Shown here: positions 22,097 through 34,472 of the stretch, in pieces | How positions within the stretch are numbered: position 1 is the first letter of the stretch | How the letters are laid out: each line of letters begins with the position of its first letter | Assembly (NCBI GenBank): GCA_963971575.1 | Contig: OZ020611.1 | Span: forward strand, 146,718,419-146,782,418 | Length of the DNA: 64,000 nucleotides | Source: Liopterus haemorrhoidalis | Taxonomy: Eukaryota; Arthropoda; Insecta; Coleoptera; Dytiscidae | Direction of reading: 5' to 3' | Notes under the pieces: generated by a model | The model's input: the letters and a program-made list of their open reading frames with translations, nothing else | What the model was told of the DNA's origin: nothing | Database searches by the model: none | Made by a program: the position numbers and the translations under genes

Positions 22097-22112
22097 ACAC
22101 ATATAACCTGTC

Positions 22113-22380
22113 TCATTTTGTAATACGAAACTAGATCTGGTTACTTTGGTGACTGTTGTGGTGTAAATAGACTTTTATGGAAACATGTGAACTTGTAAAC
22201 CTGGCTCTTAAATATTTGGTAAAGTTTTATTATGTCAAAATTGCGATTGACATGTCAAAATTGTGATAGACATGTCAAATATTTTGAAAGGTGACCACTT
22301 CAGAATTACCACCCTAAGATGATATTTTAAATATACAACAAAAAATTAAATTTCCCTCTTAGTTTCGTATTACAAAATGA
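22113..22380. mobile_element. MITE with perfect 21-bp inverted ends
   Basis: 268 bp bounded by a 21-bp inverted repeat starting TCATTTTGTAATACGAAACT. It contains the palindromic word GACATGTCAAA repeated three times. No target duplication was recognised. Confidence 0.7.
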
Positions 22381-22624
22381 TAATATTACTTTTAAGATAC
22401 TATTTGTAAGTCATCAGGCGCGATCGTCAGACGTATATAATACATACATATATTATATACAGCTGATAATCTTGCTTAATTCATTTAGTTTTCATTATAC
22501 TATAGCTAAAACTTATTATTAAATGACTTTTTTACAATTCTCAACGTGTAATTAAATAATGATTTTAATGGTTTTAGTAACATTAATAACAATGAATATA
22601 ACATTTTATAATGATTAGTCAGTT

Positions 22625-22830
22625 CTATAAGTATATATTTACAAGGTACATAACGACTAACAAATATATTAGGTTTTCTTTGAGACTAATGGCGGATCCT
22701 TTTCCATCGTCTGTTTTGGGAGCTATCTGAGTTTCTGGATCCAGTCTACAGATGTTTTCACAATCATCACGTTCACAGATATCACAGAATGTGGTTGTAT
22801 GGCCATGGTAGAATACTCTTGCTTTTCGTG
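22625..22830 (-). CDS. TEP/CD109 last exon (Cys-rich tail and GPI-like end)
   Basis: Acceptor at 22831-22833. Reads RKARVFYHGHTTTFCDIC, then ERDDCENICRLD, a polar stretch with DGKGSAISLKE, and the hydrophobic end NLIYLLVVMYLVNIYL-stop. The small-residue site, polar spacer and 16-residue hydrophobic end fit a GPI-attachment signal. A soluble alternative is not excluded. Confidence 0.85.
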
Positions 22831-25800
22831 CTGCAATTGAAATTCATTTTAATAGAAATTTTAGCACAGATGGTAAAAAAGGATATAAGAATATACAAAG
22901 TGGAACTGTCGAAATTTTACGAGCACATTACTCGGAAAATAAGACAAACAAACATGATACCTTTCTTATTCTTCTTCTTTTTATTCCTCTTCTTGTGTAC
23001 GGCCTTTCAAACTATACTAAAATTTATTTTTGACCACGGTGTTGACCGATTTGAGTATTAATTAATATTCAGATCAATTCTGTAAAAAATTACTGTGTAG
23101 TAACGTTACTACAAGATAAAATATTATAAAAAGTATAATTACTTTCAGTCTTGATAGTAACTGACCTTGCTCATAGAGACAAATTTAGTTACAATTATCA
23201 TAGTAACTGAGTTACAGAATTGGTCTGATTATAAAAGTATGTCAGATGCAGTTAATGAGATCTTGAGTTACCGTCTGTTTACTGTGTATCTAAACGACTC
23301 AAAAAGTAAAACTAGCATTCTCTCAAAAGGGCTAACTCAAGGTTCTGTTTTAACCCCATTACTTTTCAATTTGTACTTTCACAACTTACCGCAAACTTTG
23401 TCAAAAAAAAAAAATACTTTATGCTGATGATACAAGGGTCACCTTTTATGTTTTTACAAACGACCATTAGATGGCAATATTGAAATGTGTCATTACTATG
23501 TTAGTAAAATTTGTTATTTGAAATCAGTGGCAGCTTATAAATTGAACGAGTAGTTTGTTGACAGCGTGTTTAAAAAAACAAGTTTGTGAAAAAATGGATA
23601 TTACTCGTGAAGGTTTCCGTTGGATGATTTTTTACGATTTTAGTAAAGGACTTATTCAACAACAATGCAACAACGCTTCGTTCCACTTTTGGTAATGAAG
23701 CACCATCAGAAAAGACTGTTCATAATTGGTTTGCAGCATTTCGTCGTGGTCGTGCGTCCGTCAGTGATGAATCTCGTGAAGGTCTCGATGAAAAAAACAT
23801 CGATGCTATGCGCAAAATGATTGAAAAAGATCGGCATGTGACTTATCGTGAGATAGAGGCATCCTTTGGCATATCGCAGAATGCAATACGTTCAATTTTG
23901 CATCAACATTTAGCTGTGAAAAAGATCTGTTCCCGATGGATTTCGCATAATTTGACCGAAGCTCAAAAAATATTAAATAATATGTGTTATGTTTCTGAGC
24001 TGAGTGTACTGACATTGTTATCGTTCACGCCTTCTTGAATTGGGGGGAGCAGGCGGGAATGATAGATACCCTAATGCAAAGAGTATAGGATCCTCTTAAG
24101 TCCGTCTGATGTTTGTCCAGCCATGGCGCAATGGCAATTGCGCTAGTATTCTCGATAAATGAGTAAGATATATTTAAAAAAATACGGAAATTTTTTGCCT
24201 GATAGTTATTATTAAGTTATTGAGCGATAAAATTTAACTTTTTTGACAATCACATTCAACAATCACAGTTAAAAATCCTAGATAAATAAAGACTATTAGC
24301 TCTGTATGAGAAACTTGTTATCTGTAGTGCTAACCCTGCCCTTAACCAGGGTCTTACTGTATTATATTAAGTATTGTATGTATTTGATTGTGAAGATATA
24401 CTTACATGTATCATAATAATCGTAAAGTATCACTGAAACTGGTTTTTGTTTTGCAACTGTGTTTGTTCTGAAAGCTGAAACCGTTGGGCAGTATTCTTCC
24501 TGTACGAATTTATCGAAATACATAACAACATTTGTATCTTTATTCTTCGTTTCAACAAGTTTAATATTTTGAGAAACTCCTAGGCTTGGTAACGCGTCTA
24601 CATCGGCAGTGAATCCAGATGGTAGGTTGACTTCCATAACAGCCATATTACTTTCGGAATATTCAGTTAAATTTCGACTTACGAACCTGAAAACCATTTT
24701 CGTTAGTTTTTTAGAATTGTGTATGTATGACCAAAAAACCCTTATAATGTCACATGTGAAAGAGTGTCTGTCGGTCTATCTGTTCGATAGACATTGTGGG
24801 CAAACGGCTGACCTTAAGTTGAAATTTAGCATATTTGTACAACTCTTTCACCCACATATAGAAAAACAATAGAGAAATCACAAAAATACATAACGGGAAA
24901 AATATAAAAAAATATGTATTTAACGAAAAAATAAATATTATTTTAAAATTTTGAGTGCGGTATCAAATGAAGTCCATTAGTGCATAAATAAAACTTTATG
25001 AAATTTTCTCCAAAAATGTGTCAAAAAACTTTTGTTCCCCACCATATTTTCCAGAGGGATTGATTTAAAAATCTGAAAAAAGCCTCAATAATGTATATTG
25101 ATGGGAACCGGAAGAATTCAACAGAAATTTTGGTTAATGTTCCGTATAAGTCCACCACGCATAACTCGTCAGACAGAACGTGTATGCTAGTTGGAATGAG
25201 ATTTGGTCTTGACGAAGCGCCGCCCCTTTCTTTCAAAACATAACATTTAGGATTCTGAAATCTAAATAAGTACTTGATAGTTATACGTTTTGAAATCCAA
25301 GCAATTATTTAATAAGTGTTTGTTAACATTTAGCTCGTATTAAGGTTTTTAAAGAAAAACTTGAATAACGAAATTTCAGTATTTATACGCTTAAAGTCAT
25401 ATTTAAATAGTTTAAATGAGATTTATAGTATACATATGTTGAAAAACACTAACTTTATTAAAATAGAGAATCCTCAAATTATCATTATATTCCGACCTAC
25501 CAATTTTATGTCTAAAATAGGACATTCCGTTTTTCATCGCATTCATACATACCAAATTATGTAAATGTATTAAAAATGTATAAAGTATTTATATATCTTC
25601 ACTATATCCAAATCCAGAGCCGTGAAAATTGCCACAGAATACCTTTTTATATAAAATTATCCATCCTTTTTATAACTCTTTGAAGTTGTGCGCGAGAAAA
25701 TTTAGCTATCACATATTGGGTTAAAATTTGGGAAAAATTGGATAGCATTTAGATCACATTGCAATTATATAAATCAGGGGTCTGGGAACTTTTTGGGACA

Positions 25801-28800
25801 TTTACAATCAGACACAATCAAACCCTCATTCATACACCACTTTAACACCTCTTTCATATCCTTACTCTCCACATTACTTAAAAAATTGAAATAATTATCA
25901 GCCATTTTCCAAGTTTCAGGAACTAACTATGTAAATAACACCTGTGTAGATACCGTCTTCCCTTGATTCTAAATTGCACAAAAGTTGTGTTTGATTACAC
26001 CGAGCACACATGCAAGAATGATTACTATTGGTTCCCCACTCTTACATATATTCTATTCTAAACATACAGCCTAGTTCTAATTTGACGTGGTGGACTTATA
26101 CGGAACATTAACCGAAATTTTTGTTCAGATTATTATTTCGAAAAATATCAATTATTTTGTAACCCCCGAAACTTCCAAAATATGCACCCAATTGAAAAAA
26201 TTTATAAAACAGAAAAAATGTGCATACAATTATAAACAATTTTTATCATAAATGTTTTCCAGTCCAGTACTAAAGGAGATATTTCAAATGATTAATATAA
26301 AGGTGTCCCTCCGTAACTCCCCAAATCTGAATCTAATTGAAAAATTGCGTAGAACAAATAAGGTTTGTCTTCTTGTTATAAACAATTTTTGTTTTACAGA
26401 TTTTTCTGTTAAATCAATAATAAAGGAGATATTTAAAGTTTTTTAGTAAACAGTTTTAATCCCGAAACGCCTCCTATCCAAAATTTGCGATGTCATATAG
26501 CCTGTATTTGAACCCAGATTCTACTCTATCATCATACTAAATTTCGTAAAAATATGTCCAGCCGTTTTTGCGTGAATCGGACAGACAGACAAATAGAAAT
26601 TGTTTTTTTGCGGTTTTATAATCATCTGAAACGTGTAGACACCAAATATGAGGCCGAAAAATTAAAATAAAACAGATATAGGCTACAATTTTATTAATAT
26701 AAATACTGTTAAATAAAGTTTCTCAGATAAATACACATCTAAAATGAATCGACAGTGATAGGACCGGTTGTCTGAGAGCCCAGTATAAGAAATATTCTCA
26801 GTCCTTCCCTGTTTTTCTTGTCCAATTTATATTTTAGAAAGTAAAACTTGATCGCTTATTTTAAATTTAGAATTGTTATATCGTACTTACCCAGAACAAA
26901 TTGACAACTGAAGATGATGTCTATTGGAATTTTTATCCACCTGCGGATCCAATGTAAACATTGGCCATGGACCAGTCACGTTCATATTGAACTGATACCT
27001 TATTTGTAATAATGCAAAACCAGATCCTTCCGCTGTAATGTTTACTTGCCTAGCATCACTACCAATCTAAAAAAAATAATAATAAAGAGACGGTAAGTTT
27101 AATATTAGGTGCTTTCCTTTTACAAGTAAAAATGCTTAGTTAAGCTTACAAGTTCGACAAATGCCTTAGCACGGGTAAGGGGGACGAAAAATCTTTTTAG
27201 TCTTATAAATGAAACGTTTTTTATGTGAAATATGAAGTTAATAATGCAAATATGTAGATTTAAACCGAAAGGTACATAAATAAAGTATTATCTATCTATC
27301 TATCTATCTATCTATAAATGGAACGCTCTTACAAATTAGATTAACTTGGGTTAGCTAAGTATTCTGGTAAAAGGAAAGCACCTAATATTTCACAGCATAA
27401 CAACTAGTATTGTTAACTTCTTTATTATAAGAAATACGGAGGAAGTCAAATTAGGAAAGATGAAGTATTTTACTCTACAAATAAGAATAAGAGATATTTA
27501 AAAAAATATATTTTTTTAAATAGAACCCCCTGTTTTTTAAATACATAGATTAATTAAATCAGTTTTACCCGCAGGACCTATTTTGAGAACCGTAGCAGAT
27601 TCAAGAGGTTGGCAAAAACAGACTACCAAGAACAATAATTGTAAATAGTTTTCACAGTAAAACAAAATAGCTACAAAATATGTTTTTTAAATAGAACCTC
27701 CTGTTTTTAAGTACATAAAGCAGTGCTCTCTAAATTTTTTTGATTGTGTACCCCTAAATAAGAAAAAAATAAATAACGGGTACCCCCAATAGGCACACAC
27801 TACCGTGTAGGTATGTAGGCACATATCTACACACACACATATATAGGTCTACAATTCATACTCAACTCTGAACGGTGAACATACAGATCCAAAAGGAATC
27901 CATAACTAGATATTACAGTTAGAAATATTTATGAAAAGGGAGATTTGGTTGAGAAGAAACCTAGTTTGCAATTAAAAAAAAAAAAAAAAACTTGTTTTTT
28001 CTTCTCGTACTCCACTTTGGAGACCACTGACATAGACACATGTATTATTTTCACTAAACCATTAGATCACTATGGGTATAATCCCAATATTAAAAAATAT
28101 ATTGAGAGAAAATTATCAAGGCTTGATTAAATAAATAACTTCAGTAAATTTCCAAGTAAAACAAGTATAATCCCAATGTTTCCTAACCACTTATTATATC
28201 AAGATGATGTGAAAGTTAAAAATAAAGTCTTGATAACTTCTTAATTTTTTTTATTAATTTTAGTACAGGAAATGAATCATTTTGGCTCGCAATTTTTTCG
28301 TCCAGCTTGGAATTACGTGAAATTTTCACAGAAGGTAGGGAATAGCCCAAGGATCATTTTCTACATCATGCCGGTGTACGCTAAAACCTTGGGGGTGGTT
28401 GCCACCCCATCTCGGGGGTGGAAATTTTTTACTACGTTTTAACTATAGAAATCGATGGGAAAAGTAATTCTAACAAAAAAATGTTCTTTACGTTTTCTTC
28501 GTAAAACTAATATTTTTTGAGTTATTCGCGGTTGAAAGTAACAGTTTTTCGACGACAAAAACGATGTTTTTAAAAAGTTTTTTGCGAATAACTCGAAAAA
28601 TATGCATTTTATCAAAAAAACTATTGAAAGCAAAATTATAGCTTTTAAAAAAACAAACAAAATCCTTTTTTTATTATTTTTTTACGACCAATACGAACCG
28701 AGATACGGCATGTTAATGGTTAACTTTTTTTCGCCAAAGGCATAATTTGAAAGATTCAAAGTCAAATAACAGGAAAAATTTGCATTTTTCGAGGAAAACT

Positions 28801-31800
28801 CATTGAATCTTTTTTAACGTATTTGATTAGACCTTTTAAACAAAAAAAAAAAAAAGTCTCTAGCATAAAAATTAAGCGACTTATGATCAAAATAAGATCG
28901 GTACCTACTTTTTTCTACGAAAAAATCAGTGAAAACAACCCCCTATTTACCCCCCTAATTAAAATTGATCCTCACCCTTCTGTGGTTCTCTTCATATATG
29001 TATTTTCAGTACACCCAAGAAGTTTGACCAATTTAAAATGTCTAATTTTAGAAAAATTGGAGTTTAAAGAAAAACGATTTTTTGCGATTTCGTATTTTTC
29101 ACCCTTTTCTTCAAAATATCTCCGAAATTACTGGAGATATGAAAAAAATGATAGAGCACTAAATTGTAGCTTTTTTAATGACTTAAATTTCCCTGTGCAT
29201 ATATTTTCTGTACAGTGAATATTTGGCGAGAAATAGCCGTTTAAAACCTCTATTTACAAGCGAACACCACCTTATTCGAGCCCTTCAAACTCACCCCATT
29301 TAAAAACTAAGGGATCTTAAGGAATTTAATTTATATAGTCTTATAAAGGAGCTATGTTTAAAAAACCAATAAAATTTTTTTCGAAACATTCGAATATCAC
29401 GGTTCGGAGCGATTTTTTTTATATCAAGCTCTAACAAGGGTGGGTTTTTAAGGTTTGAAACATTAGAAATTGTATTCCAAAGCATGAAACAATCATTATT
29501 CAACTAATCCAAACCAAATTTTACCCATCTTAAGGTTTACAACGTTATTTTATAATTTTTGACAATTAGGGGTAGTTTCCACCCTTAAAAAATAAACAGT
29601 GCCCATGAGCATGATATAAAATTTGAAGTAGAGGGTGAGACGAACCTAATTTCAAATTTTGGTGCAAATCGATGCAAGATGAAATCATTTTTTAATCCAA
29701 CAAGGGTTGATTTTTAAGGGTTGAAACATTATGAAATTGTATTCTAAAGCATAAAACGATCCATATTTAGCTAATCCAAACCAAATTTTACCCATATTAA
29801 GGTTTAAAATGTTATTTTATAATTTTTTACAATTAGGGGTAGTTTTCACCCTTAAAAAACAAAAAGCGTACAACGGCACAATGTAGAAAATGAACTAGAG
29901 GGTGAAATGAGCCTAATTACAAATTTTTATCCAAATCGATGCTGGACGAAAAAATTGCGAGGTTTTGTCATTTTTTGAGCTTCATTTCCTGTACTATTTA
30001 TGATAGTTTCTACCATACAAACAGACACATCAGTCCATGTATAAGAATTTCGTGGTTATTCGACGTTACATTTTTGCAAGTATTATGCTGAGGCCACACA
30101 GAACGCTACACTGCGTATACTACGTATGCTTTATATGTTTACTGTGTTCGCTACACCAAGTGACCACACTAGCTACGAGACGCAGAAAACAGAACTCAAT
30201 TTTTATTTCTAACATCATCAGTCTTGTGTAAGATGTTGGCGAATATGTTGCTCTGGTAAAGTGATGGCGGTAACGATGAGTATTTTGCTACATTCATTGG
30301 TTAATAAACGTGAAAGAAATTGGGTACACAAAGTAAACATGAAAAGAAGAGAGTTTGGTCAGTTTCATCATCTGATGAAACAGTTACGTAAAGATGATGC
30401 TATATTCGAAGAATATTTTCGAATGAGTATTAACCAGTTTGATCAACTTTTGTCTATTAAGCAGGCCCATCGTCAACGACGCTTAAAAATGTAGACACAA
30501 ATCAGAAAACACAGCAATGTAGCTAAATAGCGAACACAGCTTGCGCAGTTCTATATAGCCCCTTAAGTTGTCTATAAAGAACAGAAACTATTTTTCCCAC
30601 ACATACTGTACGTAGCGCTCTGGGCCATAGTATAATACGACCCGCTCTAGTTCTAATCGAAAAAAAAAAAAAATCAAATATAAATCAACTTAGAAAAATT
30701 GTCTTGGGCTCTCATAGAATTATTCTGTCCATGGTTAATAGAAGCTTAAAATATTTGTGATTTGGTCGGATATAAAGTTCCCGAGTTTATTCAATTCAAG
30801 GCAATGAAGTAATTATACTCTATCTCAGAAAGACTGATAGTAATAAAATTTATTATTTGTAAAAAGTTATTGTTTTTTCACAAAGAAGTGGCAAAACAAA
30901 AGCGTCAAAATATGAATAATTCGCAACGAAATATTGTTAAAAACAACCGAGTGTGCCGCACATATTATATGGGAATACGAAGTAGGGTTAAACACAATAG
31001 ATCATAAAAATTTGATCCTAAAATTTTGAGGAAAAATATGGTCACAGGGGTGTGTTTAATGATATGATAAATATGGTCACAGGCATGCGTTTAATAAAAT
31101 GATAAATAGTAATATAGAAATACACAAAACCAATTTAAACGTGTTTAAAATGTGCACGTCACTGGTAACTGCCTGACAAAATGATTTATTACTATCAGTC
31201 TTTCTGAGATAGAGTATAATTATTGTCTATAAGTTCATATTGTCGATTAGTAGAGACCGGTAAAAATATACAACGGTACTTTTGCCATACGCGTGCTATT
31301 TTAAATTTTATTTTAACAAAAAACCAACAAAAAACAAAAGAATAAAACACTTGTACCGCAATGAATCCTTATCTTAATAACGACACCTCATTATTTTGGG
31401 ATTATATCCGAGATAGGTAGTTCCGGTCACTCCTTTGGTTAGTTTTTGATAAGATATTAAATTTTTATACGCTACACTATTTGTCAGCAGGGCACATTAC
31501 AAATATATATAATTACATTTTATTTCTACAGATAACACATGTGCCGCTTTTTATCGAAAAACGAAAACTAAAGTACCGTTGCATATTTTTGCCGGACTCT
31601 ATGGATTAGTGTTAATAGAGCCTAATATTTCTTAATGAAAAAGTTAGTAGTGAGTATTTTGGGGGTTATATTACCACTGATATTAAGCAATTTTACTTCA
31701 AAATTTTAACCAAAATTAGGTAGTATAATATGGGCCTAAGAAAAAATGGAGATATTCGTGAAATGCGCGAATTAAGGCACCATTTCTTGCCTCGAAAAAC

Positions 31801-34416
31801 TAGAAAAAAACCCGTTGGGTATATTGAATGACAGAATTAAATATATATATAGGTTTTCTAAAAACAGAGTAGAAATATATAATCGGATCGATCAGATATG
31901 TTTTACAACTTGGATTTGCAAAAGGTGGCAGTATTTCTTTTGAATTACACGTTTGTATTGCTTTGCAATATTTTAGTAAAGATTCATATCCACAAGAGAT
32001 CGGTAAACACCTAGTTAATTTAAAAATAAATCTTGGAACTAACATAATTTTATGAAAAGTTAGATTATGTTATATGCAAATTGGCCTAAACATTAGAGTG
32101 CACCCATAGAGAACAGTAACTCTGGTTACACCAATAAATCAAACGTCTCGCTTTGACACAGTAACTGAACGATATGTTGCACTCTCTTCATTAGGGTGAC
32201 CATTTTCTTAAGAAGGCAATGCGGGACGGAGCAAAAAAAGGTCGTCACTTCCCAAATATAAGTGAAGAGCAAAAAAAAGGTCCTCACCTCCCAAATCCAA
32301 GTGAAGAGCAACAAAAAAAAAGGTCCTCACCTTCCACATCAAGTGAAGAGCAAAAAAAAGGTCCTCATCTCCCTAAATCCAAGTGAAGAGCAAAAAAAAA
32401 GGTCCTCATTTCCTCAAATACACGTTACAATGCGACAAGGGGACAAAATGTTAAAATGCGGGACAAAATGTTAGAATGCGGGACTTTTGCGGGACGTATC
32501 TTAATGCGGGACATCCAATCAAAATGCGGGACAGTCCCACAAAAAGCGGGACGAATGATCACCCTACTCTTCATATACGTCAAATTTAGTAAAACAGTTT
32601 TGTCACATACTATTTTATAATTAACTAAAATTAGCTATCAGTGATATTATGGAAACAAAAATAATAATATTATACTAGCCTATTTTACTAGGTGTAGCTT
32701 AGTTGTAGAATTAAGTACATGATTATGAGCATGCCCCTATATATTAATAGAAATAAACTGTATATTTAACTTTGAGTATACAGTCTATTCCAAACGATTA
32801 GGCGGAACTAATCGGAATTTTGAACAAAATGATCAAAAGCTTCAATCACTCAGTAAAAGTAACTAGAATTGAAAATCTAGTTCCGCCCAAACCAAAGGAA
32901 CAGACTTCACATAATTCAATGAACTTCATCATCATCATTGGCGCGACAGCCCAAGGTGTTCTTAGGTCTCCTGTTACCAGGTTTCATTATCATATTTTCA
33001 ATCTGTGTCTATTCAGCAGTAATATGGCGTACATAGAAAGGCACCTACAGTTTATGGCCGGTTGCGAACGGCTAAGCAAAACCTGTAATTTGTACACAGA
33101 TTTTTTACATAAGCATGTGTTGAAGTCCCGCCCATACATTCTCTTAGCAGTCAAACAGCATATACAACAGATTTAGCGTTTGCGGCATACAGGCTTGCTA
33201 ACATACTCATTAACCTAAGTTACCAATAATTTACTTTAAAAATTATTACCTTATATTTCTGTATTATAAGAGCATTATCCTTATTCACATTTATATTATT
33301 GCTTTCTTGTTTTTTGTACGAAAATTTAACTTGCATATCTGTAATTGTTGTAATCTTACTCATCAACTTCGATATCGCGGTAAGTGCTACAACAGTATCC
33401 CTTGTAGAGGCAAATCCGCCAAATGGATTTTGCTGCGCCATCAACCAGTTTACCACAGGTATAGAATCTTCTATAAGACCTCTTTCTACATAAGTTAATA
33501 AGGCATATGAAGTCGTTTCAATGTCCAAGGATTTTGGTAAATAATGCCATATATTTCTCATTTCGTTTTCTGGAATTTTCTCTGCCCAGAATTTCATACT
33601 GTTATTGGTTTGAGCTTTGAGTTCTAAAATGTTCATTGCAGTTTGTTGGGAAGGATGTTTTGCGCGGTGAAGAGCGTAACTAGCTAAGGCGATAGTATAT
33701 ATGTCTTCTTTGTCATCAAGGTTTCGGGCTACGTAATCCAAAGATCTTTGTATGATGGTGTTGTAATCTAGTGACAAGCCCTGAAAGATAAAAAGCATTA
33801 GTTTATAGGATTGTTGAGTAGAAAAGAGTAACTAGGTTTTGGACAACCAAAACACAGTCGCTCAGAAAAACAGAGATAAAAACCTTATGGAGTTATCATC
33901 ACTGGTATGTCTGTAATTATGAAAGAACCGACTTGACTGTCTACTGATAAGTATATACACATTTTTTTTTAAATTTATTTTACATCGATCTAGTTCTACA
34001 GAGAGGCTAATCGCCGATGCCAGGCGGCGAGCTCCTACACCTGGACGAGGGGTGAATGATTGTGAAAATGAGAGTAATGTTAACATATTATTCTCGCTCG
34101 AATAATATCACCAACTTCAGAGACTTCAACCAGGTACCTCACAATTCTATTTTCACCAGTCAGAACTGCGTGTTTTAACGAGCTCGGCCACTCCACATTT
34201 TATTTGTAACAGTAAAAATATTTTCATCAGAAAATACCAAATTTTCGAGGCCGCCGCTTGCGTGCAAGTCTTTCAGTGCTTTTGATTGTTGAAGACGAAC
34301 TGCTTGTTGTACCAGTGTTAAATCCTGTACTTTTTGTATCTTGTAAGGCTTCAGTTTAAGTTAATTTTTAGGGTTTTGTAGGTATGACCAAAAAACCCTT
34401 ATACCGTCATTTTTTC

Positions 34417-34472
<56 letters not shown>

